A DNA stretch of 64,000 nt. Source: Bosea sp. AS-1 (GTDB taxonomy: Bacteria > Pseudomonadota > Alphaproteobacteria > Rhizobiales > Beijerinckiaceae). The notes under the pieces are model-generated. The model was not told where the DNA came from, made no database searches, and saw only the letters and a program-made list of their open reading frames with translations. Both the position numbers and the translations under genes were made by a program. The stretch is taken from assembly GCF_002220095.1 (NCBI RefSeq), contig NZ_CP022372.1, positions 964,501 to 1,028,500 on the forward strand, read 5' to 3'. Below are positions 45,732-56,596 of this stretch, piece by piece (position 1 is the first letter of the stretch; the number at the start of each line of letters is the position of its first letter).

Positions 45732-47267
45732 ATGTTGGACTATATTGATGATCATCAATCATTGTCGACGCTCGGATTCCTTACCCTCCGCCGTCGCTGG
45801 AAGCTGGTTTTCACCTGCATCGCCTTGTCGCTCGCCGCGGCTGCGATCTTCGTCATCCAACGGGGTGTGAGCTACACCGCCTCGACGCAATTCCTGGTCT
45901 ATGTCAAAGAAGTTCAGCCCGGTTCAGATCTCGTCATCTCGCTGGGGCGCGCCGACCTCACGCAGGTCGAGAACGAAATCGAGATCATCCGTTCGCGCGG
46001 CACCCTGACCAAGGTGGTGCAATCTCTCAATCTGGCGGATGACCCGGAGTTCGTTCCTTCTGCGACACTGCCGCGGGAGATCGCTCGCTGGCTCTTCAGC
46101 GTCCCGCAAGCAACGACCGACGAAGGACGCGGCAGGCAGGAGATCGCCGTCGATTCCCTCGCGAAGCACATCGCGATCCAGCGGATCGGGACGAGCCATA
46201 CCATTCTCCTCAACGTCACCACCTCAGACCCGCAGAAGTCGGCTCTGATTGCGAACGAGATCAGCCAGATCATGCTGCAGTCGCGGGTCAGCGCCGAGCA
46301 GGATGGTGACAGGTCGCCGTTGCTGCGCGAGCGGCTACAGGGGCTCGGCCCCAGTGTGTATGTGATGACGCCGGCCCTTGTCCCGGACAAGCCGAGCGGA
46401 CCGCGGAAGCTCCTCATTCTCCTGGGCGCACTCGTGGCGGGCTTCGTGGCCGGGTTGATCGCCGCCTTGTTGCTGGACTTCAGGGACAAGACGATCCGTA
46501 CTGCGGCGCAAGTCGAGCGCTTCGGCCTGGAATGCATCGGCGCGCTCCCGTTGCTCGCACGCCGGATGCTGGCTGCTAGCGGCAAGGCTGGGCCCGACAA
46601 GGATCGGCCGGGGCAGGATGGGTTGCTGCCTGCGCCCCTGGCAGCCCAGACCCTTCTGCGCATGACGGCGGCGGCCGAAGCAGTGAAGGTCCGCGTCGTC
46701 GGCATCGCCTCACCAACCGCCGGGGAAGGTGCGACAACCGTGGCGCGGCATTTTGCGCAGACGGCTGCTCGCAGCCACAGGAACGTGTTGCTGGTCGAAG
46801 CCAGCCGGAGCCCGACGCGAGGATCGTCTCCCGAGACGCGCGGGGACTTTCGGCGCGGTGATGACGGCGGCCCCGATGTTCTCGCGATCGTGGGCTCGGA
46901 CGAAGGTGAAGGCCCTGCCAACTGGTGGATGCATTGTCAGCGGAAATCACTGGCCGCCTACGATCTCATCGTCGTCGGCCTGCCGCCTCTCGAACAGGGT
47001 CCCGCCTTTCGCCTGGCCGCCCAGAACATCGACGGAATCCTGCTGGTGATTCAGTGGGGTGGCGTGGACAGGGAGCGGATCGAGCGCGCCCTGGCGGTAT
47101 CGGGCACCGTGCCGACGGACTTCATTGGAGCCGTGCTGAACAAGGTCGATGACCGGATGATCGGGCGGTTCGGAGACAAGCTCTGGCAGGCGGAAACCAT
47201 CATCGCGGCACGACGACGCCTGTTCGCGGCCGTCACGCCGATCAAGCCGGTCACTGGAACATCATGA
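45732..47267 (+). CDS. Wzc/ExoP-like polysaccharide co-polymerase with degenerate kinase domain
   Basis: This 511-residue inner-membrane protein has a Wzz-type N-terminal part with membrane segments at about 25-43 and 226-249, the second with upstream proline-rich DKPSGPRK. A cytosolic BY-kinase-like domain follows (about 318-500). Key motifs are broken. Walker A reads SPTAGEGATTV with Ala334 where Lys is expected. Walker A' reads LLVEASRSP instead of the Asp-rich form. Walker B reads DLIVVGLPP with Gly for Asp. No C-terminal tyrosine cluster exists. It probably regulates chain length structurally rather than by phosphorylation. GGAAG precedes the ATG at 45732. Confidence 0.85.
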   Translation: MLDYIDDHQSLSTLGFLTLRRRWKLVFTCIALSLAAAAIFVIQRGVSYTASTQFLVYVKEVQPGSDLVISLGRADLTQVENEIEIIRSRGTLTKVVQSLNLADDPEFVPSATLPREIARWLFSVPQATTDEGRGRQEIAVDSLAKHIAIQRIGTSHTILLNVTTSDPQKSALIANEISQIMLQSRVSAEQDGDRSPLLRERLQGLGPSVYVMTPALVPDKPSGPRKLLILLGALVAGFVAGLIAALLLDFRDKTIRTAAQVERFGLECIGALPLLARRMLAASGKAGPDKDRPGQDGLLPAPLAAQTLLRMTAAAEAVKVRVVGIASPTAGEGATTVARHFAQTAARSHRNVLLVEASRSPTRGSSPETRGDFRRGDDGGPDVLAIVGSDEGEGPANWWMHCQRKSLAAYDLIVVGLPPLEQGPAFRLAAQNIDGILLVIQWGGVDRERIERALAVSGTVPTDFIGAVLNKVDDRMIGRFGDKLWQAETIIAARRRLFAAVTPIKPVTGTS

Positions 47268-47284
47268 AGCGGAGAGGTGCTACA

Positions 47285-48571
47285 ATGAAGCGGAACCGTT
47301 CATGGGTAAATCTCGTCGGCACAGTTTCCCTGCTTCTGTGCATGCTCGACGGCAATGCCGTCCGCGCGACGTCCGATTACGTCATTCGCGCGGACGACAA
47401 GCTCAAGATCAAGATCTTCCAGTATCCCGAGTTGAGCGGCGAATATAAGGTTCGCGCCAACGGGACGATCTCGATCGCGCCGATCGGGGATATCTCGGTC
47501 AACGGTCTTTCGACCAAGGAAATCGCGGCCCAGATTTCCGAGCGTTTCGTGCGCGCGGGTATATCCGACAAGCCCGGCACCTCGGTCGAAGTTCTCGAGA
47601 CGCGGCCGGTCTATGTCCTGGGCGATGTCCAGAAGCCCGGGGAGTATCAATTCCGTCCCGGCATGACGGTTCTGCAGGTCGTCAGCCTGTCCGGCGGCTG
47701 GCTGCGGTTCAACGATCCCGGCTTGATGCGGCTCGACCGCGACAGCATCACCATCACCGGCGAGATGCGCAATCTCGTCAGGCGGTACTATGAGCTGACG
47801 GCGCGGCGTGCGCGCCTGAATGCCGAGCTCGTGATGAAGACGGACGTCCAGTTCCCGTCCGAGCTCGTCGCGCGGTCGCAGGGCGACACCGGGTTGAGGC
47901 AGCTGATCGACGAAGAGCGGTCGCTGTTGAACATCCATGTCGATGCTCTGAAGACCCAGATCGACAGCCTCGAGCAGAATCGCGGCCTCTACGAGCGTGA
48001 GATCGAGGCGATCACACGTCAGATCCAGGCCAACAAGGTTCAGGCGGCGAGCGTCGAGAAGGAGCTCGTCGAGGTCCGGGGTCTGGTCAAGCGCGGCCTG
48101 ACGACCATCAGCCGCCTGGCGAATCTCGAGCGCATGCAGGCACAGCTCGAGATGAACGAGCAAGGCTTCCAGACGCTGATCCTGCGTTCGCGCCAGAACA
48201 TCACGCAGGCCGACCAGAGGATTTTCGACCTCAAGAGCGAGCGGAACGCGTCTCTGACCGCCGAGGTGCAGAAGGTCCGGATGGATATTGACGATATCAG
48301 CGTCAAGTTCGACACCAACCGGAGCCTGCTCGTCGAGGCCAAGGTGACCGCCCCGACGCTGGTCGGCGTTTCGGACGGCGCCATCGAAACCCGCAGCCTG
48401 GTCGTCGTCCGCATTCAGGACGGAAAGGCACAGACGATCGATGCGGATGAGAACACCGAGCTCCTGCCCGGGGATGTGCTCAGGGTCCAGAGAAGCATCC
48501 TTCCGGGCGCGTTGGGTATCGGCTCGCTCGAGCAGACCAGCCTGATGATGCCGACGCGCGTCAAGCAGTAG
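47285..48571 (+). CDS. Polysaccharide export protein with long coiled coil (ExoF/Wza-like)
   Basis: This 428-residue exported protein has a Sec signal at about 1-30. The Poly_export domain is YVIRADDKLKIKIFQYPELS with GTISIAPIGDISVNGLS, followed by an SLBB-like segment (RPVYVLGDVQKPGEY, about 108-140). A long coiled coil spans about 165-340, and a short C-terminal beta region has LLPGDVLRVQR. The layout matches rhizobial ExoF rather than E. coli Wza, which lacks the coiled coil. GGAGAGG lies seven bases before the ATG at 47285; an earlier ATG at 47264 overlaps the previous stop. It likely forms the periplasmic part of the export conduit. Confidence 0.88.
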   Translation: MKRNRSWVNLVGTVSLLLCMLDGNAVRATSDYVIRADDKLKIKIFQYPELSGEYKVRANGTISIAPIGDISVNGLSTKEIAAQISERFVRAGISDKPGTSVEVLETRPVYVLGDVQKPGEYQFRPGMTVLQVVSLSGGWLRFNDPGLMRLDRDSITITGEMRNLVRRYYELTARRARLNAELVMKTDVQFPSELVARSQGDTGLRQLIDEERSLLNIHVDALKTQIDSLEQNRGLYEREIEAITRQIQANKVQAASVEKELVEVRGLVKRGLTTISRLANLERMQAQLEMNEQGFQTLILRSRQNITQADQRIFDLKSERNASLTAEVQKVRMDIDDISVKFDTNRSLLVEAKVTAPTLVGVSDGAIETRSLVVVRIQDGKAQTIDADENTELLPGDVLRVQRSILPGALGIGSLEQTSLMMPTRVKQ

Positions 48572-48673
48572 TCCTTGCGGCCGCGCGTGTCCGCGCGGCC
48601 GAAAATCCCAGGCCAGTTTCGTTGCGTGTGATGGGTTGTTTCGTCCCGTGGATATGAGTGGGGGAGATCGACT

Positions 48674-49279
48674 ATGGCCTTCCGAGACGGAGATTCTGGC
48701 CCAAAGGGAGCTGGTGGGCTCTCGATTCAGCAGCAGATGCTGGCGTTCGAGCCGCAACTGCGTGCCTATGCGATGTCGCTCAGCCGGAGTGCCGACAGGT
48801 CCGACGATCTCGTGCAGGAGACTCTGCTGCGCGCGATCAGTAAGGTCGATACGTTCCGACCCGGCACGAATCTCGGCGCCTGGCTGACGACAATCCTGCG
48901 TAACTGCTATCTCTCCGATCTGCGCAGGCGGCGCCATGAGGTGGAGGATGCGGATGGCTGCTATTCCGAGGCGCTGCGTGCAGCGCCGGAGCAGGAAGGT
49001 CAGCTGGAGTACAAGGAGTTCTGCTCCGCTCTGAGGGAAATCCCGTTCGATCAGCGCGAGGCGCTCATGCTGGTCGGTGCGGCGGGACTGTCCTACGAGG
49101 ACACGGCCACGCTTTGCCGGACCACGACCGGAACGATCAAGAGCAGGATCAACCGCGCGCGCTCGCGGCTCGCTGCGCTGCTTTCGATCGAAAGTGTCAA
49201 CGAGATCGGTTTCGACAATCAGACCCGCGCGATCATGGCCAGTAATCGGGGCTCTGATCCGAAACGCTGGTCTTTCTGA
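48674..49279 (+). CDS. ECF-type RNA polymerase sigma factor
   Basis: This 201-residue sigma-70-family factor has region 2 with RSDDLVQETLLRAISKVDTF and TNLGAWLTTILRNCYLSDLRRRR (core binding and -10 recognition). Region 4 has ALREIPFDQREALMLVGAAGLSYEDTATL and TIKSRINRARSRLAALL (-35 recognition). It resembles the small ECF factors common in Hyphomicrobiales. GGGGGAGA precedes the ATG. No anti-sigma gene adjoins it. Sitting between export and secretion genes, it may control this locus, though targets are unknown. Confidence 0.92.
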   Translation: MAFRDGDSGPKGAGGLSIQQQMLAFEPQLRAYAMSLSRSADRSDDLVQETLLRAISKVDTFRPGTNLGAWLTTILRNCYLSDLRRRRHEVEDADGCYSEALRAAPEQEGQLEYKEFCSALREIPFDQREALMLVGAAGLSYEDTATLCRTTTGTIKSRINRARSRLAALLSIESVNEIGFDNQTRAIMASNRGSDPKRWSF

Positions 49280-49290
49280 GCCTAGACGTC

Positions 49291-49333
49291 AGCATTCGGC
49301 GAGGAGTGTGCTCCTTGCCGAATGCTGCTTTTC
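49291..49333 (+). terminator. Intrinsic terminator after the sigma factor gene
   Basis: AGCATTCGGCGAGGAG and CTCCTTGCCGAATGCT form a 16-bp stem (one G-U pair) around a TGTG loop, followed by GCTTTTC. It lies 12 bases after the sigma factor stop and ends the plus-strand group. The remaining bases to 49532 show no feature. Confidence 0.85.
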
Positions 49334-49532
49334 GCCGTCGCGCTCCCGACGGCTTCGTGGTGTGAAGGTCCACCCAATCCTTGTTCGCCCGCACATTCTG
49401 CGCGCGAAAGGGTGATCGCACTCGAAAATGCAGCGGATCGCCGCGCGCCTTTTCGAGCGTGGTCACAGCGATCCGTGGATTGACTCCTTCCGAACATCAG
49501 CCCGTTTTCGACCCGATGCTCTGGCCAGCCGC

Positions 49533-51464
49533 CTACCGCTCCCGCAAGCTGTCGTGCTGGTAGCGCGCGAGGGGGGAGAGCAGGTAGCTGATGATCCGGC
49601 GCCGGCCGGTCTTGATTTCCGCCGTCACGGCCATGCCGGGCGACAGATTGACCTGCTTGTCCTCGATCGCCAGCTGCGTCCGATCCAGCGAGATCCGTGC
49701 GGAATAGAGCAATTCCCGGCCGCGCGGTTCGCTGCTGTCGGTGGATGCACCCGAGGCCCTCTCGCCACCGTCGGGGATCTTGTCGCGTGCGATGGCGTCC
49801 TGCGACACGCTGAGGATGGTTCCGCGAAGCAGGCCGTAGCGCGTGAAGTTGAAGGTGTCGATCTTGATGGCGGCTTCCTGGCCGGCGCTGACGAAACCGA
49901 TGTCTCGGTTCGAGACCATGGCCTCGATTTCCAGTCGGCTCTCGGCGGGAACGATGTAGAGCAAGGTCTGCGCGGGGGTGACGACGCCGCCAATCGTGTG
50001 AATCGCGAGCTGCTGAACCATTCCGTCGACCGGCGCCGTCAACCTTTGCAGGTTCTTGCGCTGCTCTGTCTTGACGATATCGCGCTGGAGGCCGGCTGCC
50101 TTCTGCCGGGCCTTGCTCAGATCGTCGAACAGGGTTCGTTCGTATTCGGCAACGGTCTTGGCACGCGTCTCCGTCAGCGCGGCGACGGCGGCATTCGTCT
50201 CGCTGCCGCGCTTCTCCTGGACCAGGATGTCCTGACGCTGGCCGACGAGATCCTGCAGCTCGGCCAGGTAGGTGACCTTGGAGCCGAGCTCCTTCTGATA
50301 GAGCTGCTCGCGGATCTCGACCCGCTGTTGCAACGGCACGATGGTGGATTTCAGCTTGTCGACCGAAGCCTGGATCGTATCGCGTTCGGCGACCTTCTGT
50401 GCCAGCTGGCTGTCGATGGTCGCGAGCTTGGCTTTCTGCTCGCTGCTCTGGCTGGCCAGCATGCCGCGGTAGACCTGCAGCAGGTCGGCCGGCGCGTCCT
50501 TCGGCGGTGCAAAGGCCGAAACAGGATTGTCCTTGTCGGCGATGGCTGCCTGCAGCCTGGCGATGTCGAGGCGCGCCGCCATCAGGTCGCTCTGCAGGTG
50601 CCCGAGTTCGGCATCGACGGTCGTCGTATCGAGGTCGATCAGCACGTCGCCGGCTTTGACGGTCTGTCCGTCATGGACCTTGATTGCACGGACCACGCCG
50701 GTTTCGAACGGCTGGATCATCTTGGTCCGATCGCTCGGGATGATCTTGCCGGGCGCCACGGCGACGATGTCGACGGTGCCGATGCAGGCCCAGGCCAGCG
50801 CGGCGCCGAAGATCGAGATGATGCTCAGGCCAATGATGCGCCCCAATGGCGAGGGAGGGGTTTCGACGATCTCGAGCGCCGCCGGCAGAAAGGCGAGTTC
50901 CAGCGAGCGCAGGCGCTTTTCATCGGTCGATCGGGCGACGATGGCCTGCTGCAATGCCTGCGAACGCACAGCGAGCCCGCTCACGGCGGCGCGGGTATTG
51001 CGCGCGCCCCAGCCTGCGGTCGTCGACAGAGCCTGGCGCGCGCGCAGCGCCACGCCCGTGTCGAAGCGCGGGATCAGCCCCGAAGCCGCCTTAGCCTGCT
51101 TCAGCAGGATGACGCGGCCATTCCATTCCGCCTCGAATTCGGCCCGCGTCATCAGCACTGGCCGCGGGCTGCTTGCCCCTACGACCAGAACCTTTTCGTC
51201 GTTGGCCTTGCCGAGCAGCAAAAAGCCCCCGTCGCGAAGCCCGGCGATGCAGGGCAGCGGCAGTTCCGCGAGCTTGTCCCAGCTGACCGAGCGGGAGCGG
51301 CCGGCAAAGCCGTATGCTCGCGCTCCGCGCAGGATTTCGGCGGTGCCGACAGAATCTTCGCCGATATGCTGGCGAAGCTCTTCGACCGTGACGGTGGCGC
51401 CGCGCAGGCGCAGCAGCATTTCCAGGGCGAGAAGCCCCGACTGATTGTTGGTGAACGCTTGCAT
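49533..51464 (-). CDS. Type I secretion membrane-fusion protein (HlyD family) with N-terminal C39-like domain
   Basis: This 643-residue protein has residues 1-125 that resemble the C39-like domain normally found on HlyB-type ABC proteins (SGLLALEMLLRLRGATVTVEEL, LPLPCIAGLRDGGFLLLG, RAEFEAEWNGRVILL). The protease Cys and His are absent. A linker leads to a full HlyD: LAFLPAALEIVETPPSP (about 190-206), one membrane segment (about 209-229), a biotinyl-lipoyl half motif, a long periplasmic coiled coil and the C-terminal barrel. The ATG at 51464 fits the domain start; a TTG extension to 51527 is less likely. It lies 76 bases after the ABC gene. The domain fusion is unusual. Confidence 0.9.
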   Translation of the reverse strand: MQAFTNNQSGLLALEMLLRLRGATVTVEELRQHIGEDSVGTAEILRGARAYGFAGRSRSVSWDKLAELPLPCIAGLRDGGFLLLGKANDEKVLVVGASSPRPVLMTRAEFEAEWNGRVILLKQAKAASGLIPRFDTGVALRARQALSTTAGWGARNTRAAVSGLAVRSQALQQAIVARSTDEKRLRSLELAFLPAALEIVETPPSPLGRIIGLSIISIFGAALAWACIGTVDIVAVAPGKIIPSDRTKMIQPFETGVVRAIKVHDGQTVKAGDVLIDLDTTTVDAELGHLQSDLMAARLDIARLQAAIADKDNPVSAFAPPKDAPADLLQVYRGMLASQSSEQKAKLATIDSQLAQKVAERDTIQASVDKLKSTIVPLQQRVEIREQLYQKELGSKVTYLAELQDLVGQRQDILVQEKRGSETNAAVAALTETRAKTVAEYERTLFDDLSKARQKAAGLQRDIVKTEQRKNLQRLTAPVDGMVQQLAIHTIGGVVTPAQTLLYIVPAESRLEIEAMVSNRDIGFVSAGQEAAIKIDTFNFTRYGLLRGTILSVSQDAIARDKIPDGGERASGASTDSSEPRGRELLYSARISLDRTQLAIEDKQVNLSPGMAVTAEIKTGRRRIISYLLSPLARYQHDSLRER

Positions 51465-51539
51465 GGCGCTTTTCTTGCCGCGGGTTCCTCTCGGGAATTC
51501 AACGCAGCACAATGGTCCTCGATACAATGGAAGGAGCGA

Positions 51540-53854
<2,315 letters not shown>

Positions 53855-53861
<7 letters not shown>

Positions 53862-53885
53862 GCGGGGAACATCCCCGCGTGTCCG
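53855..53885 (-). promoter_or_regulatory. Strong hairpin covering the start of the type I ABC gene
   Basis: CGGACACGCGGGGA, loop of three, TCCCCGCGTGTCCG: a perfect 14-bp inverted repeat between the substrate gene stop (53969) and the ABC gene. It includes the GTG start codons and a GGGGA that could be the ribosome site. There is no U-tract. It could attenuate transcription or translation so that transporter levels stay below substrate levels. Confidence 0.65.
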
Positions 53886-53968
53886 GCATTGAGAGCGTCA
53901 AACGCCCGGGTTCGCAGCGACGCGTGAGGCCGAGTTCGGCGTGGTGGCCGGCTCAGCCCGCCGCGTCC

Positions 53969-56596
53969 TCAAGCCTGTGGCTTTGCGAGCGTCTGGGCGG
54001 TGTTGTTCCACAATCCCTGCGACGACCCCGTGGAGGTCGATGCGGGGGTGGCGAAACTCGACGCTGCGTACTGATCGAGCAAGGCGAGCTTGGACATCGC
54101 AGAGCCGTCGGACGATGCCGGGGCGGCCACGTTGTCCTGAGCGCCAGGGTAGCCGACCGTCTGGCGGTTGCCGAATGAGAAGTCCGTCGCGCTGCTGCTC
54201 CGGCCTCCGCCTGCAACGGCCAATACGCCTCCAGGCTGATGCGGCGCGCCATCGACATTGACGGCCCGGCCCGCTCGATCCGTGACGCCGTCCAGATTGT
54301 ATCCGGAGACCTCGAGATCGGTCGCGCTTTCGCCGGCTCCCACCACATACTTGAACTGCAAGGTGTTGGTGCCCGACCCGCTGACGTAGCTGGCGGTACC
54401 GCTGCTGTTCAGCGACAAGGTCGGCTTGCCGTCGACGGTCATGACATCCTTGAAGTTGACGGAAAGCCAGACCGTGTCGCCAGCGCCGACTGTGCCGTGT
54501 CCGTTATGGATGCCGGAGCCGTTGGCGGCGATCCACTGAACCTCCGGTCCAGAGCCGCCTGTCGTCGCCTTGGCGCCAACGGCCAGAACACCTCCCGGCT
54601 GGTGCGGCGCGCCGTCGACATTGACGGCATTGCCTGCCCGATCCGTGACGCCGCGCAGGTTGTAGCCGGAGACTTCGAGGTCGGAGGCTTTCTCACCGGC
54701 CGCCACCTTGTAGTCGAACTGCAAGGTGTTGGTGCCGGACCCGCTGACATACTTCGCGGTGCCCTTGCTATTCAGCGACAAGGTCGGCGTGCCATCGACG
54801 GTCATCACCTCGTTGAAGTTGACCGACAGCCGAACGGTGTCGCCGGCGTTGACGCTGCCATGGCCGTTGCGGATGCCGGAGCCGTTGGCGGCGATCCACT
54901 GGACCTCCGGCGCCGTCCCGTCGGTCGGCACCTTGGTGTCGACGATTAACGTTCCGGCGGGCTGATGCGGAGCGCCGGACAGATCGACAATGTTGCCGGC
55001 CTGGTCGGTGACACCGTTCAGGTTGTAGCCGGTGACCGCGAGGTCAGAGGCCTTCTCGCCGGCTGCCACCTTGTAGTCGAACTGCAAGGTATCGGTACCG
55101 GAACCGCTGACATATTTGGCGGTGCCCTTGCTGTTCAGCGACAAGGTCGGCGTGCCGTTGACGGTCATCACCTCGTTGAAGTTGACCGACAGCCGAACGG
55201 TATCGCCGGCACTGACGCTGCCGTTCCCGTTGGTGAGGCCAGAGCCGTTGGCGGCGATCCACTGAACCGTCGGTGTGGTGGTATCCGACGGTGCCTTGGT
55301 GTCCACGACCAGCGTTCCAGCCGGCTGATGCGGTGCATCAGATACGTCGATGGCATTGCCGGCCTTGTCCTTCACGCCGGACAGATTGTACCCGCTGATC
55401 TCCAGATCGGCGGCGCTTGCACCCGCGGCAACCTTGTACTCGAACTGCAGCGTATCGGTACCGGCTCCGCTGACGTATTTGGCGGTGCCCTTGTCGTTCA
55501 GCGACAGGGTCGGCGTGCCGCTGACGGTGACCGCTTCGCTGAGCTTGAGCGTCAGGTACACGGTGTCGCCGGCATGGACGGTCCCCGTGCCGTTGGTGAC
55601 TCCGGGGCCGTTGGCCGCGACCCACTGCACGCTCGGCCTGGTCGAGTCGCCCGCGGCGGGTGGGTTGGTGACCGGAGGCTCGGTGGTCGGCGGATTGACC
55701 ACGACGGGCGGGGTCGTCGTCGGCGGTTCGGTGACCGTTCCGCCCGACGAGCCGCCCGTGCTTCCGGAGCCGGAGCCGCCGCTCACGGCTTGCAGCAGCG
55801 GCGTGATATTACCCATGTCATGCCACAACGCGGTCATCGTCGCGTCGTCGAAGGCATTGGCCTGCGCCCGGACGTTGGTCGTGCCACCAGCGACATCGAT
55901 GACATAGGCACCGTATTGCTGCATGGCCTTGAAGACCTGCTGGCCAAGCGCAGAGAGGCCGGCGGGCATCGGCGTACCCGGCGGAATCGCGAGATGCTGT
56001 CCTTCCTGTACGATGCCCGAAGCGCTGCCGCCATCGCTGGAGATGGCCTGGCCGACGGCGCCCGGCTTGGCGAGACCGAAGTCGACGGCAAGCTGCAGCG
56101 CGTGATCGATCGATCCGTCTTTCACCTCGTCTGCGACGATAAGGCCACCGAGCTGGCTTGCGCCGGCTGCCGTGATGCCGGCCGCGAGGAAGGGCGATTT
56201 GCTGCCCCAGCCGTCACCCGTGACGACGTTTTCGGCGGCGAAAGAGGCCGCGGAAGCCGTGGTGTTGCTCGTGCGGTTGAACTGCCAGAAATTGTAGGCG
56301 ACGTCGCCGTCGATGACGATCAATTCGCCGTCTGTGCCCGCCGCGCCGTTGGCCGCTGCCGGCATATGAACGCTGACGGTGCCCCCAGGATAACCCCATC
56401 CCGGGGGATGGGAAACCTGAACGAGGGGGTCCGAAGAAGATGCAACGTAAACTGAAGGTGAATAGCTACTCCACGCTACACTGTAGTTATACCCTGTTGA
56501 GGTAGGCCAGTTGAGTTTTGTGAAGGTTGCATCAGCTGATACTTCTGTATTCCAACTCGAAGACGCAGTAAATGGCCGAGTTTCGAGTGAGGTCAT
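53969..56596 (-). CDS. Putative type I secreted protein: unknown N-terminal domain plus four Ig-like repeats
   Basis: This 875-residue protein has no N-terminal signal peptide. Residues 1-270 form a domain I cannot name, with conserved-looking SSWNT, AWSSYSP, ELIVIDGDVAYNFWQF, VTGDGWG, SIDHALQLAVD and YGAYVIDVAGG. A Gly/Ser/Pro/Thr linker (271-320) follows. Four 121-residue repeats of cadherin/Ig-like type (about 323-800) have AGDTV, TPTLSLN, TAKYVSGSGT and APHQPAG. The tail (801-875) has SKLALLDQYAASSF and may carry the secretion signal. No RTX nonapeptides are seen. It is directly upstream of the ABC exporter gene. AAGGAA precedes the ATG. A polysaccharide-binding or -cleaving role is a guess from context. 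Confidence 0.85.
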   Translation of the reverse strand: MTSLETRPFTASSSWNTEVSADATFTKLNWPTSTGYNYSVAWSSYSPSVYVASSSDPLVQVSHPPGWGYPGGTVSVHMPAAANGAAGTDGELIVIDGDVAYNFWQFNRTSNTTASAASFAAENVVTGDGWGSKSPFLAAGITAAGASQLGGLIVADEVKDGSIDHALQLAVDFGLAKPGAVGQAISSDGGSASGIVQEGQHLAIPPGTPMPAGLSALGQQVFKAMQQYGAYVIDVAGGTTNVRAQANAFDDATMTALWHDMGNITPLLQAVSGGSGSGSTGGSSGGTVTEPPTTTPPVVVNPPTTEPPVTNPPAAGDSTRPSVQWVAANGPGVTNGTGTVHAGDTVYLTLKLSEAVTVSGTPTLSLNDKGTAKYVSGAGTDTLQFEYKVAAGASAADLEISGYNLSGVKDKAGNAIDVSDAPHQPAGTLVVDTKAPSDTTTPTVQWIAANGSGLTNGNGSVSAGDTVRLSVNFNEVMTVNGTPTLSLNSKGTAKYVSGSGTDTLQFDYKVAAGEKASDLAVTGYNLNGVTDQAGNIVDLSGAPHQPAGTLIVDTKVPTDGTAPEVQWIAANGSGIRNGHGSVNAGDTVRLSVNFNEVMTVDGTPTLSLNSKGTAKYVSGSGTNTLQFDYKVAAGEKASDLEVSGYNLRGVTDRAGNAVNVDGAPHQPGGVLAVGAKATTGGSGPEVQWIAANGSGIHNGHGTVGAGDTVWLSVNFKDVMTVDGKPTLSLNSSGTASYVSGSGTNTLQFKYVVGAGESATDLEVSGYNLDGVTDRAGRAVNVDGAPHQPGGVLAVAGGGRSSSATDFSFGNRQTVGYPGAQDNVAAPASSDGSAMSKLALLDQYAASSFATPASTSTGSSQGLWNNTAQTLAKPQA
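54197..55630 (-). repeat. Four tandem 363-bp coding repeats (Ig-like modules)
   Basis: Units begin at 55630, 55267, 54904 and 54541 on the minus strand, each 363 bases (121 codons), the last slightly shorter before the tail. The middle units are nearly identical over long stretches at DNA level (for example around 54700-54960 versus 55060-55320), which indicates recent duplication or gene conversion. Repeat number may vary between strains. Confidence 0.9.

Noticed and set aside
54197..55630. CRISPR-like repetition
   Set aside because: The period is 363 bases, in frame, and encodes Ig-like modules; there are no short direct repeats with spacers.
54965..56455. A 496-codon plus-strand frame opposite the secreted-protein gene
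   Set aside because: It is an antisense shadow with repeats only because the real gene has repeats.
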